Origin: an alpha proteobacterium U9-1i
GTDB taxonomy: Bacteria > Pseudomonadota > Alphaproteobacteria > Caulobacterales > Aquidulcibacteraceae
Direction: 5' to 3'
DNA: 64,000 bases
Assembly: GCA_000974665.1 (NCBI GenBank)
Contig: BBSY01000003.1
Location: 434,001 to 498,000 of the forward strand
Shown here: positions 37,381-46,836 of the stretch, piece after piece
How positions within the stretch are numbered: the first letter of the stretch is position 1
How the letters are laid out: each line of letters opens with the position of its first letter
Notes under the pieces: generated by a model
The model's database searches: none
What the model was told of the DNA's origin: nothing
What the model saw: the letters and a program-made list of their open reading frames with translations, nothing else
Position numbers and translations under genes: made by a program

Positions 37381-37844
37381 ACTCGGTTCTCGTCGCGCTG
37401 CGCATCGACGCGCCGCCGCAGCAAGTGTTTGACGCCTTCGTCAACGACATCGCTTTGTGGTGGACGCCGGACGATCTGTTTCGTCTGACGCCGCGCGGCG
37501 ATGGCGTCTTGCGGTTCGAAGGGGGCGAAGGCGGCCGGCTGGTGACGACGCTCCCCAACGGTAAGGAATTCGAGGTCGGCAAGACAACGTCTTGGGCGCC
37601 GCCCAAGAAGCTTTCCTTCACATGGCGGCAGGCGACGTTTGCCGAGGGGCAGGTCACCCACGTCGAGGTTGTGTTCGAAGCCGTGGGCGAGCAAACCCGC
37701 GTGAGCGTCACGCATAGCGGCTGGGACAGCGTCCCCCAGGAGCACGTCGCCCGGCACAATTTCCCGGAGCGCGTTTTTCTCCAGCGCCAGGGCGAGCATT
37801 GGCGGGCCCTGCTGGCCAGCTTGCACGGCCTGTCGCGCCGCTGA
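37377..37844 (+). CDS. SRPBCC/AHSA1-domain protein
   Basis: 155 residues of the START-like Aha1 C-terminal fold: 'RIDAPPQQVFDAFVNDIALW', 'KLSFTWRQATF', 'THVEVVFEAVGEQTRVSVTH' and 'GWDSVPQEHV'. The fold binds hydrophobic ligands. ATGA overlap with the ArsR gene. The exact ligand is unknown. Confidence 0.9.
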   Translation: MNSVLVALRIDAPPQQVFDAFVNDIALWWTPDDLFRLTPRGDGVLRFEGGEGGRLVTTLPNGKEFEVGKTTSWAPPKKLSFTWRQATFAEGQVTHVEVVFEAVGEQTRVSVTHSGWDSVPQEHVARHNFPERVFLQRQGEHWRALLASLHGLSRR

Positions 37845-37933
37845 GGCGGGTGGTCGCGCATTACCGTGGCGCCTTGTTTCCGCCCATCCCCGGCGCCACA
37901 TGCGGACCCGTCCTTTTGACGGGGTTTGGACGC

Positions 37934-39382
37934 ATGAAGATCGACCGCGCATTCCTCTTGAGCGCCGCGCCGTTCGCCGCTGGCGGCTTCTTGGCCGGCG
38001 CATTGGTGATGGCGCCGCTGGCCGCTCAAGAATTCCGCGCCAACGGTGAACCTCAGTTGCAGTTGGTCCAGGCCCAGCAGCTGCCCCGTGCGGTGCCGAA
38101 TTCGCAAGGGCAGGTGCAGCTTTCGTATGCGCCTGTGGCTGCCCGCGCCGGGCCGGCTGTCGTGAACGTTTACGCGCAGCGTGTCGTGCGTGGCATGTCG
38201 CGCGACCCGTTCTTCGGCCGGTTTAGTGCGCCGCGCGTTGAGCAATCGCTTGGGTCAGGCGTGATTGTACGCGCGGACGGCATCATCGTAACGAACAACC
38301 ACGTCATCGAGGGCGCGCAATCCTTGAAGATTGTGATGGCTGACCGACGGGAATTCGACGCCGAGCTGGTGCTCGCAGACCCGCGCGTTGATCTCGCGGT
38401 TCTGCGCATCGATGCGGGATCGGAGCGCTTGCCGACTTTGCCGTTCGCCAATACCCAATCCGATCTGCAGGTTGGCGATCTTGTGCTCGCCATCGGCAAT
38501 CCATTCGGCCTACAGCAAACTGTGACGAGCGGCATCATCTCGGCCCTGGCGCGCACCGAAGTGGGCGTCAGCGACTACGCGTTCTTCATTCAGACCGACG
38601 CCGCGATCAATCGTGGCAATTCCGGCGGCGCACTGGTGGATATGAGCGGCGCGCTGGTTGGCATCAACAGCTCGATCTATTCGGAAAGCGGGGGCTCAAA
38701 CGGCATTGGCTTCGCCATACCGGCGGAGATGGTGCGCCGAGTTGTGGAATCAGCGGTTTCCGGCGGCGATCGGGTGGTGCGTCCATGGCTGGGCGCGCGT
38801 GTTCAGGGCGTCACCCAGGACATTGCCCGCTCCATGGGACAGAGCGTGCCCCAGGGCGTGTTGGTGACGCAGCTCTATCCCCGCTCCGCCGGCGAGCGCG
38901 CGGGCCTTCGCCAGGGTGATGTGATTTTGAGCGTGGCTGGCAGCGCCGTTCACGATGAGGCCGGCGTGCGCTATCAATTCGCGACGCAACGGCCCGGCGC
39001 CCGAGTGCCGCTGGAGATCGTGCGCGACGGCGCCCGTCGAACCTTGAACGCGAGCGCTGAAGCGCCGCCCGGCGGGTCGCCGGAGGCGAGGGAGCTTACC
39101 GGTCGCCATCCGCTCTCCGGCGCGCGCGTGGTCACGCTGACGCCGGCGACGGCGGAAGATGCGGGGCTCGATCCGTTCGCAGCTGGCGTGTTCATTCAGG
39201 CGCTCGACCGAGGCGGCGTCGCCGCGCGCGTCGGCTTCCGGCCGGGCGACATTATCTCAACCCTCAATGGCCAGCGCATCACTGATGCGGCCGCGCTTGA
39301 TCGTCAGCTCGCGCAGGCGCGTGCTTGGGTGATCGGCATGGAGCGAAACGGCCAGTCCGGCGAAATCCGCTTCGGGATGTAG
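37934..39382 (+). CDS. Do-family periplasmic serine protease (DegP/DegQ-like)
   Basis: 482 residues from ATG 37934. The N-terminal membrane or signal segment ('AAPFAAGGFLAGALVMAPLA') is followed by a trypsin-like domain with triad His123 ('TNNHVIEG'), Asp153 ('RVDLAVLRID') and Ser230 ('GNSGGAL'). Two PDZ domains follow (~280-365 and ~395-480), with 'GVLVTQLYPRSAGERAGLR' and 'GVFIQALDRGGVAARVGFRP'. This is the HtrA protease-chaperone layout for clearing misfolded envelope proteins. An ORF start at 37799 overlaps the upstream gene and lacks sense. Confidence 0.93.
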   Translation: MKIDRAFLLSAAPFAAGGFLAGALVMAPLAAQEFRANGEPQLQLVQAQQLPRAVPNSQGQVQLSYAPVAARAGPAVVNVYAQRVVRGMSRDPFFGRFSAPRVEQSLGSGVIVRADGIIVTNNHVIEGAQSLKIVMADRREFDAELVLADPRVDLAVLRIDAGSERLPTLPFANTQSDLQVGDLVLAIGNPFGLQQTVTSGIISALARTEVGVSDYAFFIQTDAAINRGNSGGALVDMSGALVGINSSIYSESGGSNGIGFAIPAEMVRRVVESAVSGGDRVVRPWLGARVQGVTQDIARSMGQSVPQGVLVTQLYPRSAGERAGLRQGDVILSVAGSAVHDEAGVRYQFATQRPGARVPLEIVRDGARRTLNASAEAPPGGSPEARELTGRHPLSGARVVTLTPATAEDAGLDPFAAGVFIQALDRGGVAARVGFRPGDIISTLNGQRITDAAALDRQLAQARAWVIGMERNGQSGEIRFGM

Positions 39383-39389
39383 CGGACGC

Positions 39390-39701
39390 TTAGCGGCAGG
39401 ACCGGCGCGCGCGCAGGCGCGAACCGGAGGACGCGTCGTCGCGGCAAACGCGCTCGCGGCGTTCTTCCGCCGCGGGTTGCTGGGTAGGCGTGTTCTGTGC
39501 CTCCTGAACGACGGGCGCTTCGGTAATTGCCGTCGTCTCGGTTCCGGCAGGCGCAGTTTCTGCAGGGGCGGTTTCGTTGCCTGGATCGGCCGCTGCGGCC
39601 GGTTGTTCCGCGGAGGCCGCCGGTGTGGCGCCATCCGTCAGCGCCGGGGCTGGGGCACCAGCCACGGCCTGAAACATCGCAACCAAAACAAGCTCAAGCA
39701 T
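39390..39701 (-). CDS. small exported Ala/Pro/Thr-rich protein with C-terminal Cys pair
   Basis: 103 residues. A short hydrophobic N-terminus ('MLELVLVAMFQAVAGAPAPA') may be a signal peptide. The middle is low-complexity Ala, Pro, Thr and Glu. The last 20 residues hold a Cys-x6-GSR-x6-Cys motif ('CRDDASSGSR', 'RARRSC'). Similar Cys...(T)GSR/H...Cys tails occur in other small hypothetical proteobacterial proteins, from memory. Convergent with the Do protease gene. Function unknown. Confidence 0.6.
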   Translation of the reverse strand: MLELVLVAMFQAVAGAPAPALTDGATPAASAEQPAAAADPGNETAPAETAPAGTETTAITEAPVVQEAQNTPTQQPAAEERRERVCRDDASSGSRLRARRSCR

Positions 39702-39846
39702 GCAATCGGCCCCCGAACGGAAATCGCGCGCACCCTAAAAAGCGCCCGGCGCCTGAGCAATTGGCAACTGCAGCGACGCGTGCACTTTTCGACGAGACGG
39801 ACTTGGCTTGCTGCGATTGGCGGCTTCGGCTGTTAGGTTAAGAGCC

Positions 39847-41157
39847 ATGAGCGATCTCTTCGAAGCGGCCGGACTAGACGGAGCGGCCCCGCGCCCGTTG
39901 GCGGACCGGCTGCGGCCCAAGCGACTCGACGAGGTTGTGGGCCAAGATCATTTGCTTCAGGCGCTTGGTCCGATCGGTCGCATGGTCGCTCAAAAGCGGT
40001 TGGCGTCGATGGTGCTCTGGGGCCCGCCTGGCGTTGGCAAAACCACCATCGCGCGCTTGTTGGCCGAAGAGACCGGGCTCGAATTTCAGCAAATCAGCGC
40101 GGTGTTCTCAGGCGTCGCCGATTTGAAGAAGGCGTTCGAAACCGCGCGCGGCCGCCGCGCTTCCGGCAAAGGCACGCTGTTGTTCGTGGACGAGATCCAT
40201 CGCTTCAATCGCGCACAGCAGGATGGTTTCTTGCCCTATGTGGAAGAGGGTGTGATCACACTCGTCGGCGCCACCACTGAAAATCCCAGCTTCGAGATCA
40301 ACGCGGCGTTGCTCTCGCGTGCGCAAGTGTTTGTGCTGAAGCGTCTGGATGATGCGGCGCTCGAGCTTTTGCTCGCCCGCGCCGAGGCGCTGCTTGGCAA
40401 GAAGCTGCCGCTCACGCCGGATGCGCGCATCGCGCTCGCCAACATGGCCGACGGCGATGGACGCTATCTGCTGACGCTTGCCGAAGAAGCGTTTGCACTA
40501 GCCTCAACCCAAATGCTCGACGCACCGCAACTTGGCCAGCTGTTGCAAAAGCGCGCGCCGGCCTACGACAAAGATCGCGAAGAGCACTACAATCTCATAT
40601 CGGCGCTCCACAAAAGCATTCGCGGTTCCGATCCGGATGCGGCGCTCTATTGGCTCGCGCGCATGGTGGTTGGCGGAGAGGATTTGCTGTTCATCGCGCG
40701 ACGTATCGTGCGCGCCGCGGCCGAGGACATCGGCCTTGCTGACCCGACTGCGCTGTTGATCGCGAACGCGGCAAAGGACGCGGTGCACTTCATCGGTCCG
40801 CCCGAAGCGGAATTGCATCTGGCGCAAGCAGTACTGCATCTCGCCACGGCGCCTAAGTCCAACGCGGCGTACATTGCGTGGAAGCAGGCCAAGAGTGCTG
40901 CCAGCGAAACGGGCTCGCTGATGCCGCCCAAGCACATCTTGAACGCGCCGACCAAGCTCATGGAAAACGAGGGATACGGCAAAGGCTATTCCTACGACCA
41001 CGAGGCGCCGGACGCGTTTTCGGGTCAGAACTACTTTCCCGATGGCATGAAGCGTCGCCGCTTCTACGACCCCGCAGGGCGAGGCCGTGAGCAGCCGATC
41101 AAGGAGAGGTTGGACCATTGGGCCAAATTGCGCGCGGAGCGTGCGGAAAAGGGCTGA
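39847..41157 (+). CDS. rarA: replication-associated recombination ATPase RarA (MgsA)
   Basis: 436 residues. 'RPLADRLRPKRLDEVVGQDH' start, Walker A 'GPPGVGKTT', Walker B 'LLFVDEIHRFN', sensor 'VGATTENPSFEIN' and the C-terminal 'HKSIRGSDPDAALYWLARM' tetramerisation domain are all canonical. RarA acts at stalled replication forks with SSB. ATG 39847 follows GTTAAGAGCC; upstream ATG 39808 is less likely. Confidence 0.95.
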   Translation: MSDLFEAAGLDGAAPRPLADRLRPKRLDEVVGQDHLLQALGPIGRMVAQKRLASMVLWGPPGVGKTTIARLLAEETGLEFQQISAVFSGVADLKKAFETARGRRASGKGTLLFVDEIHRFNRAQQDGFLPYVEEGVITLVGATTENPSFEINAALLSRAQVFVLKRLDDAALELLLARAEALLGKKLPLTPDARIALANMADGDGRYLLTLAEEAFALASTQMLDAPQLGQLLQKRAPAYDKDREEHYNLISALHKSIRGSDPDAALYWLARMVVGGEDLLFIARRIVRAAAEDIGLADPTALLIANAAKDAVHFIGPPEAELHLAQAVLHLATAPKSNAAYIAWKQAKSAASETGSLMPPKHILNAPTKLMENEGYGKGYSYDHEAPDAFSGQNYFPDGMKRRRFYDPAGRGREQPIKERLDHWAKLRAERAEKG

Positions 41158-41263
41158 GCGGCGGGCTCTCGACGGAATTCCCTCCCCAACGAGGCGAGTG
41201 GGTTTCAGCCGTCCAAATGGTCGGCTAACGTAACCCTCATTACCGAGCAGTGAGGGGCTCATT

Positions 41264-43348
41264 ATGAAGATCAGACTTGCCGCGGCGTTTGCCGTGTTCG
41301 CGCTTGCTTCGACAGTGGCGGTGGCTCAGCCAGCGCGCGGCCCAGCGAATATTCTCACCAGCGCTGACGTGTTCAATCTCGAGCATGCCGCCAACCCGCG
41401 CATTTCGCCCGATGGCCGTTTGGTGGCCTATGAGCGCGTGTCTGGCGACATCATGGCGGATCGCTTCCGCCGCGCGATCTGGTTGGTCGATGCCGATGGC
41501 CGTACGCATCGTCCGTTGGCGCAGAGCTCAACGGGAAATTTCACGCAACCAGTCTGGTCGCCAAACGGTCGGGCCATCGCGTACGCCGCCAACGAGAACA
41601 ACCGCAACGAACTGCGCGTGTTCTATCTCGACACGCAACGCTCAGCGACGATCGCGCGCCTCGCCGGCGGGCCCGCCAACCTCACTTGGTCGCCTGATGG
41701 ATCGTCGCTCGCGTTCCAGATGTTTACCGAAGCTGATGATTCACGCGGGCCGCGCATGCCCGACCGGCCGGATGGCGCGGAATGGGCCCCGCCCGCGCGC
41801 GTCCTGGAGCGCACGCAAATCCGCGCCGATGGCCAAGGCTTCCTCCCGAACGGCAGCATTCAGATTTATGTCGTGCCCGCCGATGGCGGCGCACCGCGCC
41901 AGCTGACCTATGGCGAAGCCAACCAAAACGGCCGCATGTCGTGGACATCGGACGGCCGGCGTTTGATCTTCGCGGCGAACGCCGAGGAAGGCTTTGAGCG
42001 GCAGCCGAACGAGAGCGACGTCTATTCGCTCGACATTGGTTCGGGCGCGATCCGCCGGCTGACCACGCGCGACGGTGAAGAGGGCTCGCCGATCTTGTCG
42101 CCCGATGGACGGCGCATGGCGTATGTTGGCTTTGACGATCGCCGGCAGGGCTATCAGGTGACGGAACTCTACGTCGCCAACGCCGATGGCTCGAACCCAC
42201 GCTCACTCACCGCTTCGCTCGATCGCGACGTGCAGGCGCCGCAATGGGCGGGCAATGGCACGCTCTACTTCCTGTTCGTCGACCAAGGAATCACCAAGCT
42301 CGGCCGCATCAGCGCCAATGGCGGACGCGTCGAGACGGTGCTCACCGGCATCGGTGGCGTGACGTTTGGGCGTCCCGGCACGAACGGCGCATTCAGCGTC
42401 AACAATTCCGGCCGCTACGCTGTCACCACTGCTAACTCGACGCGCCCTTCAGACATCTCCGTAGGCTCGGGCGGCAGCGCGCGGCGGCTGACCTACCTCA
42501 ACGAGGATGTGCTTGCGAACAAGCGCATCCCTGAGGCCACGCACATCACGACGCCGTCGAGCGCGGATGGGCGCCCGGTTCACGGTTGGATTGTGCGTCC
42601 GCCGAATTTCGATCCGAGCCGGCGCTATCCGTTGATCCTGGAAATCCACGGCGGCCCGTTTTCTGCCTATGGCCCGGTGTTTTCACCGGAAGTGCAGCTC
42701 TATGCGGCCGCTGGTTACGTTGTGGTGTTCTCGAACCCGCGCGGATCGACATCGTATGGCGGTGAGTTTGGCAACCTGATCCACCACGCGTATCCGAGCC
42801 AGGATTACGACGATCTGATGAGCATCGTCGACGCGACCATCGCGCAAGAACCGATCGACACCGAACGGTTGTATGTCACTGGCGGTTCGGGCGGCGGTGT
42901 GTTGACGGCCTGGATCGTGGGCCACACCAACCGCTTCCGTGCGGCGCTGTCGGAGAAGCCCGTCATTAATTGGCTGAGCTTCAACAATTATTCCGACCTG
43001 CAATTCCTCACCAACGATTATTGGTTCGGTGAGCACGTGTGGGAAGAAGGTGCGGCGGCGCGCTATTGGGCGCGTTCACCGCTGGCTTACGTTGGCAACG
43101 TCACCACGCCGACGGCGTTGATGGTGGGCGACGCCGACGCGCGCACGCCGATGAGCGAATCCGAGCAATTCTATCAGGCGCTGCGCGCGCGCAACGTGCC
43201 GACACGTCTGACGATCATCCCCGGCGCGCCGCACAACATCGCGCATCGGCCATCGAACATTGCGATGAAAGTCGGCGTGACGCTCGGTTGGTTCGCCGAA
43301 TATGGCGGTCCGCAAGTGCCTGACCCGAACACGGGCGAGCAGAACTGA
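41264..43348 (+). CDS. secreted S9-family peptidase (prolyl oligopeptidase-like), copy 1
   Basis: 694 residues. Signal peptide 'AAAFAVFALASTVAVAQPA'. An N-terminal WD40/PD40 beta-propeller (~30-400; repeats such as 'ISPDGRLVAYE', 'WSPNGRAIAYA', 'LSPDGRRMAYVG') gates the C-terminal alpha/beta hydrolase. The triad is Ser542 in 'GGSGGG', the second Asp of 'GDADARTP' (~625) and the His of 'GAPHN' (~657). It should trim peptides in the periplasm or outside the cell. The next gene is a close paralogue 18 bases away. Confidence 0.93.
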   Translation: MKIRLAAAFAVFALASTVAVAQPARGPANILTSADVFNLEHAANPRISPDGRLVAYERVSGDIMADRFRRAIWLVDADGRTHRPLAQSSTGNFTQPVWSPNGRAIAYAANENNRNELRVFYLDTQRSATIARLAGGPANLTWSPDGSSLAFQMFTEADDSRGPRMPDRPDGAEWAPPARVLERTQIRADGQGFLPNGSIQIYVVPADGGAPRQLTYGEANQNGRMSWTSDGRRLIFAANAEEGFERQPNESDVYSLDIGSGAIRRLTTRDGEEGSPILSPDGRRMAYVGFDDRRQGYQVTELYVANADGSNPRSLTASLDRDVQAPQWAGNGTLYFLFVDQGITKLGRISANGGRVETVLTGIGGVTFGRPGTNGAFSVNNSGRYAVTTANSTRPSDISVGSGGSARRLTYLNEDVLANKRIPEATHITTPSSADGRPVHGWIVRPPNFDPSRRYPLILEIHGGPFSAYGPVFSPEVQLYAAAGYVVVFSNPRGSTSYGGEFGNLIHHAYPSQDYDDLMSIVDATIAQEPIDTERLYVTGGSGGGVLTAWIVGHTNRFRAALSEKPVINWLSFNNYSDLQFLTNDYWFGEHVWEEGAAARYWARSPLAYVGNVTTPTALMVGDADARTPMSESEQFYQALRARNVPTRLTIIPGAPHNIAHRPSNIAMKVGVTLGWFAEYGGPQVPDPNTGEQN

Positions 43349-43366
43349 GAGCAAAAGGGGGGCGTC

Positions 43367-45460
43367 ATGATGGTTCGGGGGCTGGCGGCGTTTGCCGTCC
43401 TTGCGTTGGTGTCAACGGCGGCGTTCGCCCAGCCGCAGCGTGGACCTGTCAACACTTTGACGGCGGCGGATGTGTTCAACCTCGAACACGCCGCCAATCC
43501 GCGCATTTCGCCAGATGGCGCGCTTGTCGCCTACGAGCGTGTCACTGGCGACATTATGACGGACCGGTTCCGGCGCTCGATCTGGTTGGTGGACGATGAC
43601 GGACGCGCGCATCGGCCGATGGCGCAGGGTTCGGGTGAATACACACAACCGGTATGGTCGCCGAACGGGCGTGCAGTCGCCTATGTTGCGGCCGAAGGCG
43701 GGCGCACCGAATTGCGCGTGTTCTACATCGATACCCAACGCTCAGCGACGATTGCACGTTTGGCGGCCGCCGCGACGAACCTCACTTGGTCGCCAGACGG
43801 CGCTACGCTGGCGTTTCAGATGTTGGCGCGCGAGGCGCCAAGCGCTTTGCCGCGCCTGCCGTCACGCCCGGAAGGCGCGCAATGGGGGCCGACATTCAAT
43901 GTCTATGAACGCAGCACGTATCGGTTCAACGGTCAGGGCTATCTGCCCAACGGCTCGACGCAAATCTTCGTTGTGCCCGCCGATGGCGGCGCGCCGCGCC
44001 AACTGACATTCAGCCGCGCCGACCTCAACGGCCGCATGTCCTGGACGCCGGATGGCCGGCGTTTGATTTACGCCGCTAACGCGGAAGAGGGTTTCGACGC
44101 GCAATGGGTGGAATCTGACGTCTATTCGTTGAATGTCGCGGACGGCGCTATTCGACGGCTCACGTCGCGCGACGGGCGCGAGGATCAACCAGCGCTTTCG
44201 CCAGACGGTCGGCGCATGGCGTATGTAGGCTTCGACGATCGTCAGCAGGGCTATCAGGTAACCGAGCTTTACGTCGCCAATGCCGATGGCTCGGGCGCGC
44301 GCTCGATTACGCCGTCTTTGGATCGCGATGTTGGCAATCCGCAATGGGCTGGCAATGGCTCAATCTATTTCCTGTTCGTGGATCGCGGTGAAACCAAGCT
44401 CGGCCGTATCAGCGCCGGTGGCGGGCGCGTGACGACCGTGCTGGACGGCATCGGCAGCGCAGGCCTCGGCAGACCCGGCACCACAGGCGCGTTCACCGTG
44501 ACCAACGGCGGGCGCTACGCTGTCACAACGGGAACGTCGCAACGTCCGGCGGATGTGTCCATTGGCTCAGGGAGCGCCGCGCGCAGGCTGACCTCGCTCA
44601 ATGACGATCTGCTCGCAACAAAGGAAATCCCCCAAGCCACGCGCATCACCGTGCCCTCGAGCGCCGATGGCCGGCCAGTTGACGGGTGGATTATTCGACC
44701 GCCGAATTTCGATCCGAGCCGTCGCTACCCGATGGTGCTGGAGATTCATGGCGGCCCATTCGCGGCCTACGGCCCGGCGTTCTCGACAGAGTTTCAGCTC
44801 TACGCGGCCGCAGGCTATATTGTCGTCTATTCAAACCCGCGCGGATCGACATCGTACGGCAGTGACTTCGGCAACCTGATCCATCACGCCTATCCGAGCC
44901 AGGATTACGATGACCTGATGAGTATCGTCGATGGCGCCATCGCGCAGGAGCCGATCGACACCGAACGGCTTTATGTAACGGGCGCGTCTGGCGGTGGCGT
45001 TCTAACAGCGTGGATTGTGGGCAAGACGAATCGTTTCCGCGCCGCGCTATCTGAAGCGCCAGTGATCAACTGGACGAGCTTCAACCTCTATACAGACGTG
45101 AACGTGCTCGCGAACGATTACTGGTTCGGCGAACCAGTGTGGGCGGAAGGCGCGGTCAACCGCTATTGGGCGCGCTCGCCGCTCTCCTTGGTGGGCAACG
45201 TGCAAACGCCGACAGCTTTGATGGTGGGCGAGGCCGATTACCGGACGCCGCGTTCCGAGGCCGAGCAATTCCATCGCGCTCTGATGATGCGTGGCATCCC
45301 CACGCGTCTCATCACCGTTCCCGAAGCTTCGCACACGATCGCCGCACGCCCGACTGGCCTCGCCGCCAAGATCAGCGCAGCGCTGCAATGGTTCAGCGAA
45401 TACGGCGGCCCACCCGTGCCCAATCCGGATACGGGCGAGCAGCGCACGGCGGCGAACTAG
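43367..45460 (+). CDS. secreted S9-family peptidase, copy 2
   Basis: 697 residues, colinear with the upstream gene end to end. Signal peptide 'LAAFAVLALVSTAAFAQPQ', PD40 propeller, hydrolase with 'GASGGGVLTAW' (Ser), 'GEADYRTP' (Asp) and 'EASHTIA' (His). Many blocks are identical between copies, for example 'VFNLEHAANPRISPDG' and 'NLIHHAYPSQDYDDLMSIVD', while the substrate-side loops differ. Start ATG 43367 or 43370. A tandem duplication with probable divergence in specificity. Confidence 0.93.
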   Translation: MMVRGLAAFAVLALVSTAAFAQPQRGPVNTLTAADVFNLEHAANPRISPDGALVAYERVTGDIMTDRFRRSIWLVDDDGRAHRPMAQGSGEYTQPVWSPNGRAVAYVAAEGGRTELRVFYIDTQRSATIARLAAAATNLTWSPDGATLAFQMLAREAPSALPRLPSRPEGAQWGPTFNVYERSTYRFNGQGYLPNGSTQIFVVPADGGAPRQLTFSRADLNGRMSWTPDGRRLIYAANAEEGFDAQWVESDVYSLNVADGAIRRLTSRDGREDQPALSPDGRRMAYVGFDDRQQGYQVTELYVANADGSGARSITPSLDRDVGNPQWAGNGSIYFLFVDRGETKLGRISAGGGRVTTVLDGIGSAGLGRPGTTGAFTVTNGGRYAVTTGTSQRPADVSIGSGSAARRLTSLNDDLLATKEIPQATRITVPSSADGRPVDGWIIRPPNFDPSRRYPMVLEIHGGPFAAYGPAFSTEFQLYAAAGYIVVYSNPRGSTSYGSDFGNLIHHAYPSQDYDDLMSIVDGAIAQEPIDTERLYVTGASGGGVLTAWIVGKTNRFRAALSEAPVINWTSFNLYTDVNVLANDYWFGEPVWAEGAVNRYWARSPLSLVGNVQTPTALMVGEADYRTPRSEAEQFHRALMMRGIPTRLITVPEASHTIAARPTGLAAKISAALQWFSEYGGPPVPNPDTGEQRTAAN

Positions 45461-45534
45461 AACGCGCACTTTGCTGAAAGTACGCGCCCTCGCCTTTCGG
45501 GCGGGGTAGGACAGGGTGCAAACGCCACTCTGTC

Positions 45535-46284
45535 ATGTCGAGACGACACTCCCACCCCCTACCGGCGCTAACGCCGGAAGACGCGGCCTATACGCGTTCT
45601 CTCGTCATTGCCGAGGACGCGCACATGCTTGTGTTCAACAAGCCTGCGGGGCTTGCGGTGCAGGGTGGAGCCGGCGTCACGCGCAGCTTCGAGGAGTTGC
45701 TCGCCGCCTTTGCCAAGTCGAACGGCAAGCGTCCGCGTCTTGTCCACCGGCTGGACCGGGAAACCTCAGGCGTGCTCGTTGCGGCGCGGACCCAGCCGGC
45801 CGCCGCGTTTCTCTCGCAAGCCTTCGCGACGCGCGACACGAAGAAGACGTACCTCGCCATCGTCTGCGGTGGAGCGCCCGATCCGGCCGAGGGCGAAGTG
45901 AAGTTGGCGCTCAAGAAGTCCACCCGCGCAGGGCTCGACATTATGGAGGTTGCCGCCAACGGCCAGGCCGCGCTGACGCACTACCGCACGTTGGCCGCCA
46001 CACCCGCTGCCGCCATGGTTCTTCTGGAACCGGAGACGGGGCGAATGCACCAGCTGCGCGCGCACATGGCCGCCCTGGGGCGACCGATCGCGGGAGACGG
46101 CAAATATGGGGGCCTCTTCAGGCTTGGCGGCGTCGATGTTGCGAGCCTTTTGTTACATGCCGCCGTCCTCGACCTGCCGCACCCCGAGGGAGGCCGCCGG
46201 CGTTTCAGCGCCCCGCCGCCTCCGCATTTTCTGAAGGCGGCGAAATCACTGGGGCTTGATCACGCGCTCCCGCCGCAAACCTGA
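45535..46284 (+). CDS. RluA-family pseudouridine synthase without S4 domain
   Basis: 249 residues. 'LVFNKPAGLAVQGG', catalytic motif 'LVHRLDRETSGVLV' (Asp74) and 'LEPETGRMHQLRAHMAALGR' are the RluA/C/D core. No N-terminal S4 RNA-binding domain. It modifies uridines in rRNA or tRNA; the target is not evident. A second family member (rluC-like) lies 1 kb downstream. Confidence 0.92.
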   Translation: MSRRHSHPLPALTPEDAAYTRSLVIAEDAHMLVFNKPAGLAVQGGAGVTRSFEELLAAFAKSNGKRPRLVHRLDRETSGVLVAARTQPAAAFLSQAFATRDTKKTYLAIVCGGAPDPAEGEVKLALKKSTRAGLDIMEVAANGQAALTHYRTLAATPAAAMVLLEPETGRMHQLRAHMAALGRPIAGDGKYGGLFRLGGVDVASLLLHAAVLDLPHPEGGRRRFSAPPPPHFLKAAKSLGLDHALPPQT

Positions 46285-46326
46285 TAAAAGGTGCGTCGCG
46301 GGGAAGCTTTGCCCAGGATCGACGCG

Positions 46327-46836
46327 ATGATTCGACAATTCATATGTGTGTTGGCGCTGGCCGCAGTGACGGCATGCGCCTCTACGCCCGTTTATGGCCC
46401 AGCGCTCGCCCCAGGCCGGGCGGGCTTTACCGAAACTCAGATCGAAGCGAACCGCTTCTTCGTCACCTATCGTGCGCCCAACGGCGCCGAAGAGACGTTG
46501 CTGCAGGATTACGCATTGCTGCGCGCCGCCGACATCACGCTCGCCAACGGGCGCGACTGGTTCTGGGTGGATCGCCGCACCACCGACGGCGCCGCGAGTG
46601 CGTATCGGGGCCCAAGCTTCGGTGTGGGTGTAGGCGGCGGCTCGTGGGGCCGACGCAGCGGCGGCGGCGTGAGTGTCGGCATGAACTTCCCACTCGGCGG
46701 TGGAGGGGGCGCGCGTGCAACGGCGGCGACCTTGGAAATTCGTTTGGGTTCGGGTGTGAAACCTGACGAGGCCAACGCCTACGACGCCCGCGCCGTCGCG
46801 GCGAGCCTGCGTGCGCAATTCGGGACGCCGCGATGA
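46327..46836 (+). CDS. CC0125/CC1285-like lipoprotein
   Basis: 169 residues from ATG 46327. Lipobox 'LAAVTAC'. 'EIEANRF'-type start ('TQIEANRFFVTYRAPNGAEE'), 'LLQDYALLRAADITLANGRD' and 'DWFWV' resemble the CC0125/CC1285 lipoprotein family of Caulobacterales and relatives. A Gly-rich segment ('GVGVGGGSWGRRSGGG') precedes the C-terminus. It overlaps crcB (ATGA). Function unknown; outer-membrane location likely. Confidence 0.75.
   Translation: MIRQFICVLALAAVTACASTPVYGPALAPGRAGFTETQIEANRFFVTYRAPNGAEETLLQDYALLRAADITLANGRDWFWVDRRTTDGAASAYRGPSFGVGVGGGSWGRRSGGGVSVGMNFPLGGGGGARATAATLEIRLGSGVKPDEANAYDARAVAASLRAQFGTPR

Noticed and set aside
41264-45460. Tandem repeat as a mobile element
   Set aside because: The repeat is two complete, colinear peptidase genes without transposase or terminal repeats.
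46700-46832. Fluoride riboswitch upstream of crcB
   Set aside because: The region is coding sequence of the preceding lipoprotein and no GGxGATGGxxTxCCxC-like core was found.
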